Positions 1 to 7,875 of a stretch of 64,000 bases of DNA are shown piece by piece. A model generated the notes under the pieces. The model was not told the origin of the DNA and did not search any database. It was given only the letters and a program-made list of their open reading frames with translations. Source of the DNA: Ktedonosporobacter rubrisoli (lineage in GTDB: Bacteria; Chloroflexota; Ktedonobacteria; Ktedonobacterales; Ktedonobacteraceae). How positions within the stretch are numbered: the stretch's first letter is position 1; each line of letters starts with the position of its first letter. The position numbers and the translations under genes were made by a program. The stretch covers positions 8,804,001 to 8,868,000 of the forward strand of contig NZ_CP035758.1 of the NCBI RefSeq assembly GCF_004208415.1, in the 5' to 3' direction.

Positions 1-141
1 GTCTGGATTGCGTCCTACCGGATTGAGTGGATCATATTGTACAGTTCCCAGCTGCGTAAAGACTCCTGGAAGATCTGATTGGGCGAAGTGATACTTAACC
101 AGGAAGTCCCGGGCCTCTTCATAAGAAAGCTGCAGTGCCAT
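1..141 (-). CDS. YcaQ-like winged-helix DNA glycosylase family protein, N-terminal part only
   Basis: The first 47 residues of a protein that runs off the left edge of the window. It starts at an ATG whose complement ends at 141 and stays open to base 1. The visible part, with a helix beginning LSYEEARDFLVKYHF followed by a QLGTVQYDPLNPVGRNPD segment, resembles the N-terminus of the HTH_42/YcaQ family (crosslink-repair glycosylases and relatives), where an alpha-helix is followed by a conserved 'LG.VQ.D..N...R' turn. It lies 33 bases downstream of the DinB-like gene on the same strand, so the two are probably cotranscribed. The family call rests on the N-terminus alone. Confidence 0.6.
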   Translation of the reverse strand, partial: MALQLSYEEARDFLVKYHFAQSDLPGVFTQLGTVQYDPLNPVGRNPD

Positions 142-174
142 AAGTTATCTTGCTACCTTTGTTCTTGGATGTCA

Positions 175-660
175 CTATGCATGTTTGCGCGCGAGCCAAT
201 CCTGAATTATCTTGATATGATCAGCGTAATGGTCGTGGGCCGCAGGTGGAATCGTCGTCCAGACGGGATCTCCATTGCTTGCAGGCTGGTTTAACTCTGC
301 CTCGCTCATGGCCTGCACGCGTTCTACCAGGCGTTGGTGAGCCGTATGTAATTCAGTGCGCACATCGTGTAGCGGGCGATCTATATTGGCCTGATAGATG
401 ATTTCATTCATTTCATCATCATCTTTGCCAGCAGCCGGATCGTTAAAGGGTACACCTTCTTTTCTGGCTTGCATGATGGTCAGACGGCGCTGTAGCCACC
501 AGCTTATATGGGCCAGATTATCCTTTACTGACCACTTCCCATTCACGCCCGGGGTGATCATCTGCTCTTCGCTTAAGGACGCGAGCAGGGTTTCCAGTGC
601 GCTATAGCTGGAGGTCAGATCGTCGAGGAATCTCGCTTTGTCAATATGTTCTTCGGCCAT
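175..660 (-). CDS. DinB/ClbS-like four-helix bundle protein
   Basis: A 161-aa protein of the usual length for the DinB/ClbS (DfsB) four-helix-bundle superfamily. The segment NGKWSVKDNLAHISWWLQRR at about residues 40-59 has the typical 'W..kD.laHi..W' helix that carries a metal-ligand histidine, and a DHYADHIKIIQDWL helix near the C-terminus supplies further histidines. Members are metal-dependent or catalytically quiet proteins, some protecting against DNA-reactive metabolites (ClbS hydrolyses colibactin). The substrate here cannot be told. It precedes the truncated YcaQ-like gene on the same strand; two DNA-damage-flavoured families side by side suggest, as inference only, a shared role in handling alkylating or cross-linking agents. 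Confidence 0.75.
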   Translation of the reverse strand: MAEEHIDKARFLDDLTSSYSALETLLASLSEEQMITPGVNGKWSVKDNLAHISWWLQRRLTIMQARKEGVPFNDPAAGKDDDEMNEIIYQANIDRPLHDVRTELHTAHQRLVERVQAMSEAELNQPASNGDPVWTTIPPAAHDHYADHIKIIQDWLARKHA

Positions 661-774
661 ACTCTTCCTCCCGGAAAGAAACTAGAGGTTCCACGTTCAA
701 AAAATGAGATGCTGCATTAGTAGCAGCTACTACCTGGGCTCTTGGCAAAAAAATGTCTGAGTGTGCCCTCAAAC

Positions 775-803
775 TTGAGTCTAGCATAAAAAAAGGTTAT
801 AAT
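775..803 (+). promoter_or_regulatory. Sigma-70-type promoter of the WYL regulator
   Basis: TTGAGT at 775-780 and a perfect TATAAT at 798-803 are separated by 17 bases. The GTG start of the WYL regulator lies 120 bases downstream. This is the best promoter in the interval between the divergent DinB-like and WYL genes. Confidence 0.7.
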
Positions 804-818
804 CTGTCCTGATTGAAC

Positions 819-867
819 GGGTTCTACCCAAAACGTGGGGCTAAGCTCAATAGATTCTACCCAAAAC
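819..867 (+). promoter_or_regulatory. Repeated operator-like sites just downstream of the promoter
   Basis: TTCTACCCAAAAC occurs at 822-834 and again at 855-867, exactly 33 bases (three helical turns) apart. The first copy is part of an inverted repeat, GGGT-TCT-ACCC, at 819-829. The location, immediately after the predicted transcription start of a WYL-family regulator, suggests autoregulation, which is an inference. Confidence 0.5.
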
Positions 868-923
868 AAGAGGTCCCAAAGCTTTAGTAAAAGCAGGAAA
901 ATTGGCAGAAAGCTGAAAGAAAA

Positions 924-1880
924 GTGTATTTCCCGACGACACGTGTACTGACCGTGCTAGAATTGCTACAATCGCACCAGCGCCTCAGTGGACCTGAGCT
1001 GGCTGAAAGATTGGAGGTAAATACGCGCACTATACGACGCTATGTGACCATGCTGCAGGATTTGGGCATCCCTGTTGAAGCTGAGCGTGGTCGCTACGGC
1101 TCGTATCGCCTGCGGCCGGGCTTCAAGCTACCCCCACTCATGTTTAACGATGAAGAAGCTCTGGCCCTGACTCTGGGGCTCTTAGCGGCGCGCCGGCTGG
1201 GGCTGGCCACGGCTGCTCCCGCCGTTGAGGGGGCGATTGCTAAGATCGAGCGTGTCCTGCCGTTAACCTTGAAAGAGCAGGTGCGCGCTATTCAGGAGAC
1301 TCTGGTATTCGATGTGCGCCCGGCTCAGGCGAGGCCACGTAGTGGAATCGTAAGCCTGTTCTCTACGGCTTCTGCGCAATACCGGCAGGTTCTGCTGTGC
1401 TATCAGCCCTGGCAGTCAGAGGTAAGCGAGCGCATAGTTGATCCTTATGGGCTGGTGTATCGTTCGGGCTTCTGGTATACGGCCGGCTATTGCCATCTGC
1501 GCCAGGATCTGCGTACCTTTCGCCTGGATCGGGTAGTGCATGCCGAGATGTTAGAGGATACCTTTACGCCTCAGCCTGAGTTCGATTGCTTGAGCTTTGT
1601 TCAGCAGTCCATCGCCAGGACCCCAAGTACCTGGCTGGTAGAAGTGCTGCTTGAGACCACCCTGGAGAATGCTCAAAGCATGATACCTCCGTCTCTGGCC
1701 GTGCTGGAGCAAGAAGGCGAAAAAGTAAAGTTTTACTGCTACGTCGATAATGTCGATTGGATGGCCCGGGTCCTGATCAGGCTGAGTTGCCCTTTTATTG
1801 TGCGCCAACCCGAAGAGCTGCGCGATGCTCTGCGCCGGCTGGCAGCTCAGATTGTCGCGCAGGCGGAACGTACCGAATAA
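924..1880 (+). CDS. HTH/WYL-domain transcriptional regulator (YafY type)
   Basis: A 318-aa one-component regulator starting at a GTG. Residues 1-60 form a winged-helix DeoR/HTH_11-type DNA-binding domain (SGPELAERLEVNTRTIRRYV holds the recognition helix). A linker follows, then a WYL domain from about residue 150 with the core YGLVYRSGFWYTAGYC and a FRLDRV motif, and a WCX extension at the C-terminus. WYL domains sense nucleic acids or nucleotides and control DNA-damage or defence genes in several bacteria. It is convergent with the MFS transporter (stops 11 bases apart) and divergent from the DinB-like gene. A consensus promoter followed by a duplicated site lies upstream, suggesting self-control. 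Confidence 0.92.
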   Translation: MYFPTTRVLTVLELLQSHQRLSGPELAERLEVNTRTIRRYVTMLQDLGIPVEAERGRYGSYRLRPGFKLPPLMFNDEEALALTLGLLAARRLGLATAAPAVEGAIAKIERVLPLTLKEQVRAIQETLVFDVRPAQARPRSGIVSLFSTASAQYRQVLLCYQPWQSEVSERIVDPYGLVYRSGFWYTAGYCHLRQDLRTFRLDRVVHAEMLEDTFTPQPEFDCLSFVQQSIARTPSTWLVEVLLETTLENAQSMIPPSLAVLEQEGEKVKFYCYVDNVDWMARVLIRLSCPFIVRQPEELRDALRRLAAQIVAQAERTE

Positions 1881-1891
1881 CGCGCGTTGGG

Positions 1892-3106
1892 CTATGCACG
1901 CTTGTGGCGCCAACGCGCCTGCCACAGGGTAAGTATACAGCCGACGAGTCCAATAAGGCCGTAGAGCGTCCACGACCAGGCAGGATCTCCGCTCTCTATT
2001 AGCGCTGTGCCAAGATAGTTACCGATGGCCCCTCCCAACGCCCAGGAAAGCGAGAACATGCCAAAGAAGGCCCCGGCATTTTCCTGTGAACTGGTGCTGA
2101 TATCGGCGACAACCATGTCGGAGCCGGGAAGCACCAGGGTTTCGCCAAGCGTATAGATCCCTACGCAGCATAAGAGCCAGAAGCCGGTATGGAAAAATTG
2201 AATCAGCGCAAATCCCAGGCCGGTACAGAGCATACCAATACTTACCAGATACATAGGATTGTATCTCTGAAAGACTTTTTTCAGGACGATGGCCATCAGC
2301 ACAAAGCCGGTTCCCCCATTTACCCAATAAACGGCGCTAACATAGAAATCGTTATGGCTTATGCGGAAAGCCTCCAGGGGGAAGGCTACGGTGAGCTGCG
2401 TAAATAAGATCCAGAATAGGACCATAAACAAGGTAAAGAGCATAAAGTGTTTATGCCCCAGAACTTGCCTGAAGCTATCGACAAGCTGGGTGCGCGTAGC
2501 CGAAGTACGGTATTGCTGCCGAAAAAAGAAGAGCGTTAGAGCGATAAGAAAAAATAGTCCACTGCCCCCAAAGAAGGGGAGCTGAGGGCCGAATAAGAGC
2601 AGGAGCGAGCCCAGCAATGGCCCAAGAACGGCTCCCAGATTAAGGACCTGGTTGAGGGTGGAGAAGATACGTTTATGCTGTTCGGCTGGCTGGGCGGCAA
2701 ATACTGAGTGAATAGAGGGGTTATATAAGGCGCCTCCGGTGCCCATGAGCAGGGTGGCACCTAGCAGGAAAGGGAAGCTTTGGAAGAGCGCCAGGCCGAG
2801 AAATCCCAGGCTGCGTACAAGAATACCCGTCAGGATGGTGGTACTGTGGCTAAGGCGATCGCCGATCATTCCTGCGGCGAGGGGTAACGCTCGTGTGCAG
2901 AGAATATTGGCGCTTAGTAATGTTCCTACTTGCCAGGCTGGATAGTGCAACGTAGTGGTAAGGTATACCGCTAGAAAGGGCAAAATCATAAACTGGCCGA
3001 CATTCATCAGAAAGGCTGAGGTGAGCAAGAGCCTTGTCGCAATTGAGAGGCGAGCGGCTGCGCTGAGATCCGGGCGTCCTCTAGCCTGAAGAAGAAGTTG
3101 CTTCAT
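1892..3106 (-). CDS. MFS transporter
   Basis: A 404-aa integral membrane protein with about 12 hydrophobic segments. The loop after TM2 carries a motif-A-like stretch (AGMIGDRLSHSTT), typical of the major facilitator superfamily drug/proton antiporters (MdtH-like branch), and a GALYNPSIHSV segment resembles motif C of the 12-TM/14-TM exporters. Substrate unknown; an efflux role is the likeliest by family. The start is an ATG with only a weak ribosome binding site. A 48-aa membrane peptide gene lies 153 bases upstream on the same strand and may be cotranscribed. Confidence 0.88.
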   Translation of the reverse strand: MKQLLLQARGRPDLSAAARLSIATRLLLTSAFLMNVGQFMILPFLAVYLTTTLHYPAWQVGTLLSANILCTRALPLAAGMIGDRLSHSTTILTGILVRSLGFLGLALFQSFPFLLGATLLMGTGGALYNPSIHSVFAAQPAEQHKRIFSTLNQVLNLGAVLGPLLGSLLLLFGPQLPFFGGSGLFFLIALTLFFFRQQYRTSATRTQLVDSFRQVLGHKHFMLFTLFMVLFWILFTQLTVAFPLEAFRISHNDFYVSAVYWVNGGTGFVLMAIVLKKVFQRYNPMYLVSIGMLCTGLGFALIQFFHTGFWLLCCVGIYTLGETLVLPGSDMVVADISTSSQENAGAFFGMFSLSWALGGAIGNYLGTALIESGDPAWSWTLYGLIGLVGCILTLWQARWRHKRA

Positions 3107-3172
3107 CTTATCTGATACGTTCCTTCCAGATCCGAGTTTGGGAAATGATAGGCTGTGGGCATGCTTCGGTCA

Positions 3173-3211
3173 GGAAGGCCAGGATGCCTGGCGGGCAAGC
3201 TGGCCTCTTCC
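3173..3211. repeat. Long imperfect hairpin between two minus-strand genes
   Basis: GGAAGGCCAG at 3173-3182 pairs with CTGGCCTCTTCC at 3200-3211 apart from a two-base bulge, and the loop can form a further GCC/GGC stem. There is no T-run, so this looks more like a REP-type or mRNA-processing hairpin than a terminator. Confidence 0.4.
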
Positions 3212-3259
3212 CAACGGCTATTGCTAACAATTGCTCATCATTATACGCTGAAGTAAACC

Positions 3260-3406
3260 TCAGTCGTGATGGGCCGGGTGGAAGAGCACAGCGTGTTTTG
3301 GATTTTCCCAGCAAGTCTCATGAATAGGCTCGCGGCTGTCAGCTCCCCAACGCAATGCGGCCAGGGCCAGGACGAGAAAGAGTAATAAGACAACTATAAA
3401 TTCCAT
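3260..3406 (-). CDS. 48-aa single-pass membrane peptide
   Basis: A short ORF beginning MEFIVVLLLFLVLALAALRW, i.e. one N-terminal transmembrane helix, followed by a polar tail (GADSREPIHETCW...). The ATG is preceded by a near-ideal ribosome binding site, GGAAGGAGAT, seven bases upstream, which is the main reason to believe it is translated. Short proteins with a helix followed by RWGADSR-like residues are common unannotated genes in Gram-positive-type and Chloroflexota genomes. Function unknown. Confidence 0.6.
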   Translation of the reverse strand: MEFIVVLLLFLVLALAALRWGADSREPIHETCWENPKHAVLFHPAHHD

Positions 3407-3522
3407 ACTGATCTCCTTCCTATGGCTGGTCAGGCATTCCTTCTACTGGAATGGGCCAGTGACTAAGATTTGATGAGATGTAACCGACGATAGCCTACTT
3501 TGCTCTTTCAGGCCGCTATACT

Positions 3523-3783
3523 TCAGATACTGCCCCAGAATAATAAGTTCTGGAGCACTATGCTGAATAACGTTGCGATTGCAAGTCCGTAGCCGCCTTG
3601 TGGGCGCGCTACTATGGATGGTGAGCGCTCAGTCGAATGTATAATATCTACAGCTTGCTGATTGACAAGCTCAATCTGAAGTGGATGCATTGGCATTCCT
3701 TTCCTCTCTACCCCAGCCCGCGCTACAACATGCCAGGCTAAATGGGTGCGACTCACGCCCTTGACATAGATACGAATAACCAT
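3523..3783 (-). CDS. Small protein with C-terminal membrane helix, unknown
   Basis: An 86-aa ORF ending in one hydrophobic helix (GLAIATLFSIVLQNLLFWG), so probably tail-anchored. A perfect-consensus promoter ends 23 bases before the ATG at 3783, which supports the gene strongly. The first ATG has no ribosome binding site. An internal ATG 30 codons in follows GAGAGGAAAGGA and would give a 57-aa protein (MPMHPLQIEL...), possibly the true start. The divergent CGNR regulator is the obvious candidate controller. No family recognised. Confidence 0.55.
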   Translation of the reverse strand: MVIRIYVKGVSRTHLAWHVVARAGVERKGMPMHPLQIELVNQQAVDIIHSTERSPSIVARPQGGYGLAIATLFSIVLQNLLFWGSI

Positions 3784-3799
3784 CTAAAATACTTTTACT

Positions 3800-3834
3800 G
3801 GTTAGATTATACCTTGTATATGCTAACCTGTCAA
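3800..3834 (-). promoter_or_regulatory. Perfect-consensus promoter with overlapping operator
   Basis: On the minus strand TTGACA (3829-3834), a 17-base spacer and TATAAT (3806-3811) give an exact sigma-70 consensus. GGTTAG/CTAACC half-sites at 3800-3805 and 3823-3828 flank the -10 box as an inverted repeat, and a third GGTTAG lies at 3847-3852. A repressor bound here would block this promoter; the adjacent divergent CGNR gene is the natural candidate. Confidence 0.75.
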
Positions 3835-3912
3835 GTGCTGTATGGTGGTTAGAAAAGTATAGCGTATTGGGCTGAGATGTGATAGAGTGTGGGTTTGAAG
3901 GAAGTAATGACA

Positions 3913-4551
3913 ATGAGCAAACTACAAACTACGGCACCCATGTTTGACATAAGCGCTAACTACTTATGTCTTGACTTTGCCAACACGCTGGAGAATCGGG
4001 CCGAAGCCGTTCCCCAAGAATTGCTGCATGGCTATAGCGATCTTGTGGCCTGGAGCGTGCAGGCGCAAATCCTGAGCAAAGATGTTGGGGAGCGACTCAA
4101 GCAGGAGGCCGATCAGCAGCCCGGTAGAGCAAAAGCTATCCTGGTGCATGCGATTGCCTTGCGGGAAGTAATCTATCGGGTCTTTAAGAGCATTGCGCTT
4201 GAGAAGCAGCCGAACTCCCAGGATCTGCAGACCTTAAATGTTTACCTGGCGACTGCCCTCAGCCGAGCATGCATTGTGCCGGCTGGAGAACATTATGCCT
4301 GGAGCTGGGATGTGCAGCCAGAGACAGAGCTTGAGCAAGTATTGTGGCCGATCGTACGCTCGGCTGCAGATCTGCTCACCTCGGATCGATTGTCGTTAAC
4401 CCGCCTCTGTGCTGCCGAAGATTGCGGCTGGTTGTTTCTGGATACCAGTAAAAATCGTAGCCGTCGCTGGTGCAATATGCAGAGCTGTGGCAATCGGGCT
4501 AAAGTGCGCCGACATTATGTCCAGAAGAAGAAAGCTGAGCAGAAGGCCTGA
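3913..4551 (+). CDS. CGNR zinc-finger transcriptional regulator (ABATE domain)
   Basis: A 212-aa protein with the two-part structure of the CGNR family. The N-terminal ABATE domain begins with YLCLDFANTLENR near residue 15. The C-terminal CGNR zinc finger has cysteines in LCAAEDCGWLF and RRWCNMQSCGNRAKVRRHY, the name-giving CGNR tetrad included. Proteins of this family are thought to be stress-responsive transcription factors. An in-frame GTG exists at 3889, but AAGGAAG at 3898-3904 sits eight bases before the ATG at 3913, which I take as the start. Divergent from a small membrane protein gene, with an inverted-repeat operator between them. Confidence 0.9.
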   Translation: MSKLQTTAPMFDISANYLCLDFANTLENRAEAVPQELLHGYSDLVAWSVQAQILSKDVGERLKQEADQQPGRAKAILVHAIALREVIYRVFKSIALEKQPNSQDLQTLNVYLATALSRACIVPAGEHYAWSWDVQPETELEQVLWPIVRSAADLLTSDRLSLTRLCAAEDCGWLFLDTSKNRSRRWCNMQSCGNRAKVRRHYVQKKKAEQKA

Positions 4552-4696
4552 AGTGAGGCTGGCTGTTCGCACTTTCCTAAAATCTGAGCCTCTCGTTTGG
4601 CGCGGGTGGGAGCCTGTTTCTCGTCCTGTTTTGCACTTTTGCCAGGCCTCTGGGCGCGCCTGAAGCATGGTAGCGAGGCCGCCCAGAGGAACTATT

Positions 4697-5914
4697 TTAA
4701 GATAGGGCTTCCAGGAGCTCGCGTAAAAAGAGCTCGGCATCAGTGACCAGACCGGCAGCCTGGAAGCTTCCTCTATCCGCCAGCTTGGTTACCACCGCTG
4801 GATTGATATCAACCACAACCGTGCGAACGCGAGCCGGGAGAAGATTGCCAGTGGCGATGGCGTGCAGCATAGAGGCGATCATAATTGTCATTTCAACGCC
4901 CTGAATCTCCTCACGCATGCGGCGCTGAGCCTCTTGCATATCGGCAATTACGCCCGGCATAGGGCCGTCGTCGCGAATTGAGCCAGCAAGCACCAGGGGA
5001 ACTTTATGCTTAATGGCTTCGTACGTAATGCCTTCGCGCAGAAGCCCTACCTCGATAGCCTTCTCTAGAGAGCCAACGGCGCGGATCGCATTGATGGCGC
5101 GCAAATGATTGCGGTGCCCTCCCTCGACCTGCTCGCCACTCTCTAGATTGACTCCCAGCGAGGTGCCGAAAAGCGCCGATTCGACGTCGTGAGTGATAAT
5201 CGCATTACCGCCAAAGATAACCTGAACGTAGCCACGGCGCAGCAGCTCGGCAACGTAGCGCCCGGCTCCTGTATGGATGACCGCTGGCCCCAGGACAAAG
5301 AGGATCTTGCCGTTGCGCGCGCGTGTCTCCTTCATCTGGCGCGCAATCTCCTGAATCGCCAGCACCTTTACCTTCTCAGAGGAGACATTGCTTTGCATAA
5401 AAGCGAAAGCCTCGCGTCCGCGATCGCGCTCAAATGGCTGCACACGAATGCCCTCGTGCCCTACGACGATCTGATCTCCGGTTTGTACCTCGTGCATAGG
5501 CTTGCAGTAGGCCCGCTTGTGCTCCTGGTCGATTACAATGACGACATCCATCTCAATAGCTTCGACGGCGATCCATTGGCCGTGGAGACGTACCTGAGTA
5601 GGCAAATTAGTAGTCGAGTAAAAATTGGCAGGTAGCACACCGTTTTGCTCGACGCGGGCCGTGTGCACATCATCGGCATGGACGAGCGCTACGCCAAATT
5701 GCTGTAGCTCCGACAGAATGAGCTCAAGGACCGCATCGTCAGGGGCCTCTATCTTGAGGCGAATATAGCTTGGATCATCTTTGTGGACGCCGATGCGTAT
5801 ATCTTCGATGACAAAATTGCCGCCACGGTCCATAATAATGTCCCAGGCTCGTGGTAGCGTCCAGGAATCGATAATGTGTCCGGTAATCTCTACTACTTCG
5901 TGAATTGTGCCCAT
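4697..5914 (-). CDS. Archaeal-type ornithine cyclodeaminase / LOR-SDH conserved-region protein (TIGR00300 family)
   Basis: A 405-aa protein matching the TIGR00300 / 'LOR/SDH bifunctional enzyme conserved region' layout. A ~95-residue N-terminal ferredoxin-like domain (EITGHIIDSWTLPRAWDII...) is followed by a C-terminal dinucleotide-binding domain with GPAVIHTGAGRYVAELLRRG near residues 208-227 and FGGNAIITHDVE. Archaeal members convert ornithine to proline and ammonia in an NAD+-dependent manner, and cyanobacterial AgrE carries a related domain. Activity in this organism is inferred. No arginine or proline genes adjoin it. It is the only gene of its transcript, behind a ~140-base leader. Confidence 0.8.
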   Translation of the reverse strand: MGTIHEVVEITGHIIDSWTLPRAWDIIMDRGGNFVIEDIRIGVHKDDPSYIRLKIEAPDDAVLELILSELQQFGVALVHADDVHTARVEQNGVLPANFYSTTNLPTQVRLHGQWIAVEAIEMDVVIVIDQEHKRAYCKPMHEVQTGDQIVVGHEGIRVQPFERDRGREAFAFMQSNVSSEKVKVLAIQEIARQMKETRARNGKILFVLGPAVIHTGAGRYVAELLRRGYVQVIFGGNAIITHDVESALFGTSLGVNLESGEQVEGGHRNHLRAINAIRAVGSLEKAIEVGLLREGITYEAIKHKVPLVLAGSIRDDGPMPGVIADMQEAQRRMREEIQGVEMTIMIASMLHAIATGNLLPARVRTVVVDINPAVVTKLADRGSFQAAGLVTDAELFLRELLEALS

Positions 5915-5925
5915 AAATTAGTTTC

Positions 5926-6054
5926 TCTACTCTCGCTTTACTTCTCCAGTGCGGCAGGCAAATATGCAGGTTATGTCCGTGAGGTCGGACCGTGCCGCCG
6001 GTATTGACAGGGGTATCCCAAACTTCGATCCACTAGAAACAAAAAGGCCATGCT
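5926..6054 (-). promoter_or_regulatory. Structured 5' leader of the ornithine cyclodeaminase-like gene
   Basis: Between the predicted start near 6054 and the ATG at 5914, the minus-strand transcript can fold an outer stem (CGGCGGCA with TGCC-TGCCG) enclosing GGTCCG-loop-CGGAC. The hairpin core lies at about 5948-6004. Long, folded leaders of metabolic genes often carry riboswitches or attenuators, but I cannot assign a known class by eye. Confidence 0.4.
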
Positions 6055-6060
6055 GGCGTT

Positions 6061-6089
6061 AGTGTATTCTTCTTGCTTGCGAAAGTCAA
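6061..6089 (-). promoter_or_regulatory. Promoter of the ornithine cyclodeaminase-like gene
   Basis: Minus strand: TTGACT (6084-6089), 17 bases, TACACT (6061-6066). The predicted transcript has a leader of about 140 bases. Confidence 0.6.
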
Positions 6090-6417
6090 TGCGCGTAAAA
6101 GTTGCGGCAGGCCTTTCCGCCTTTTCATCTTCCCGCTACCCTCAGGCGCCGGAACTAGCAGAGCTGGAAAGTTTAGTAATTGCGGCCCCTCTCAACAAAG
6201 CTTAAGGAGCTGGCAAGAAGCTTAGCCAGAAAGAAAAAGCTGCACGTAAGAATAAAAATGTTACTAGAAATACAGATATTCTATAAAAGAAATTTACAAA
6301 AAGACGAATTTAAGATATTAAATGTAGTATATATCTATTAGGTACGAAGGGGAAAATGTAGTAGTAGGGAGTATATAGCTGAGATCAGTGTGCATTCTCG
6401 ATATGGAAAGGAAAAAT
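6090..6417. other. Intergenic, AT-rich towards the right
   Basis: No gene or RNA recognised. From about 6235 the composition becomes clearly AT-rich. The promoter of the first propeller gene should lie in the AT-rich part, but no box pair stands out. A 27-codon ORF starting near 6258 has no ribosome binding site and looks fortuitous. Confidence 0.5.
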
Positions 6418-7830
6418 ATGACGAGCAAGTATGGTGAGGGCAGATCCATAAGAAAATATCTGCTCTATATTGTGGGAAGTGTATGCCTGTTAGCAGGAAT
6501 AGTATTTATGCCGCTCGGCTTGACTGCTCAGGCGGCAGCAACGAACTGGCCAACCTTTATGGGGAGCAATGCCCATACTGGCTATAATGCGTCAGAGACA
6601 GTTTTGACGGCAAGCGTAGCCAGGCAAGTAAAAGTGCACTGGAAAGATCATGCTGGCGGATCGATTAGTAGTCAGCCGGTCATTGTAAATGGAGCAATCT
6701 ATTGGGGCTCATGGGATGGCTACGAGCATGCCACGGATCTCAACGGTCATCAGCGCTGGCAAACCTTCCTGGGCAAGACCACGCCTCCTGCTAGCCAGGG
6801 CTGCACGCCGGCGAGCGCTGGCGTATCTGGCACAGCTACAGTAGCAGATATCTCAATCAAGGGGCATATGACGCCGGTTGTGCTGGTCAGCGGTGGCAAT
6901 TCTCATTTTTATGCCCTTGATGCAACCAACGGCAAGGTCCTCTGGGATACGAAGCTAGCCTCCTCTGCCGATTATATGCTCTGGGCGGGCTCAACCCTCT
7001 ATAAGGGCAGCGTCTATGTAGGCGTAGCCTCCTATGGAGATTGTCCCCTGGTCGCCGGTCGCGTCGTGCAGATGAACGCTTCTACGGGAGCCGTCGAGCA
7101 TTCATTCACCACAGTTGCGGCCGGCTGTATCGGTGGTGGAATCTGGATGGCTCCCACAATTGATGAAAAAACTGATACACTTTATGTCTCGACGGGAACT
7201 TTAGCACCCTGTAAAACCCTCGAAAAGCTCTCCTATGCACTGATCGCTTTGCATACCTCCGACCTCTCGCTGTCAAGTTCATGGCAAATTCCTAACTCAC
7301 AGGATGCTAAGGATAGTGATTTTGGCAGCACGCCTACTCTCTTCTCCGCGACAGTCAATGGCAAAGCGCGCCAGATGATCGGGCTGGTGAATAAGAACGG
7401 GGTATACTATGCCTTTGATCGGACGAATATAGCGGCGGGGCCCTTATGGGAAGCAAAAGTATCAACCTCGCCTAACAATATTGCTTCCAGCGCCTGGGAC
7501 GGCAAGCGGCTTTATGTTGGTGGCACGCAGACGACCATCAAAGGCAAGCCATGCTTAGGCAGCGTGCGGGCTGTCAATCCCGCCACCGGGGCCTTCCTCT
7601 GGGAGTATTGCGCGCCGAGCAAAGTTATCGATGCTCTGACAGTTGTGCCAGGTCTGGTCTTCACTGGCGCTGGTAGCCATGTCGTCGTCCTGGATGCCGC
7701 AACCGGTCGCGAGCTCTATGTCTATAGGGATACAAGCCATGCCTCGACCTTCTGGGGAGGTGTTACGGTCTCTAATGGTGTGATGTATATGGGCAATGAA
7801 GCTGGCAACTTGTATGCCTTTGGGCTATAA
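6418..7830 (+). CDS. Exported PQQ-binding-like beta-propeller protein, copy 1
   Basis: A 470-aa protein with an N-terminal signal or anchor helix (YLLYIVGSVCLLAGIVFMPL) ending near an AQAA site, then repeated blades of the PQQ/pyrrolo-quinoline type, such as GKVLWDTKL, AVNPATGAFLWEY and GNLYAFGL. Cysteines cluster in loops (GDCPLVAG, AAGCIGGG, LAPCKTL), suggesting disulfides in an extracytoplasmic domain. Start ATG at 6418 chosen for GGAAAGG eight bases upstream; an in-frame GTG lies at 6388. It has a close paralogue immediately downstream. Such propellers may be quinoprotein dehydrogenases or scaffolds like BamB; the catalytic residues of alcohol dehydrogenases are not evident, so no enzyme activity is claimed. 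Confidence 0.85.
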   Translation: MTSKYGEGRSIRKYLLYIVGSVCLLAGIVFMPLGLTAQAAATNWPTFMGSNAHTGYNASETVLTASVARQVKVHWKDHAGGSISSQPVIVNGAIYWGSWDGYEHATDLNGHQRWQTFLGKTTPPASQGCTPASAGVSGTATVADISIKGHMTPVVLVSGGNSHFYALDATNGKVLWDTKLASSADYMLWAGSTLYKGSVYVGVASYGDCPLVAGRVVQMNASTGAVEHSFTTVAAGCIGGGIWMAPTIDEKTDTLYVSTGTLAPCKTLEKLSYALIALHTSDLSLSSSWQIPNSQDAKDSDFGSTPTLFSATVNGKARQMIGLVNKNGVYYAFDRTNIAAGPLWEAKVSTSPNNIASSAWDGKRLYVGGTQTTIKGKPCLGSVRAVNPATGAFLWEYCAPSKVIDALTVVPGLVFTGAGSHVVVLDAATGRELYVYRDTSHASTFWGGVTVSNGVMYMGNEAGNLYAFGL

Positions 7831-7875
7831 GCGGCCTGGTGCTTTGGTTGAGATGAAGTAGGGAAAGAGAGAAGA

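Noticed and set aside
6001..6035. A plus-strand TTGACA upstream of the propeller genes as their promoter
   Set aside because: No -10 box at 15-19 bases and the element lies within the opposite-strand leader, nearly 400 bases from the gene.
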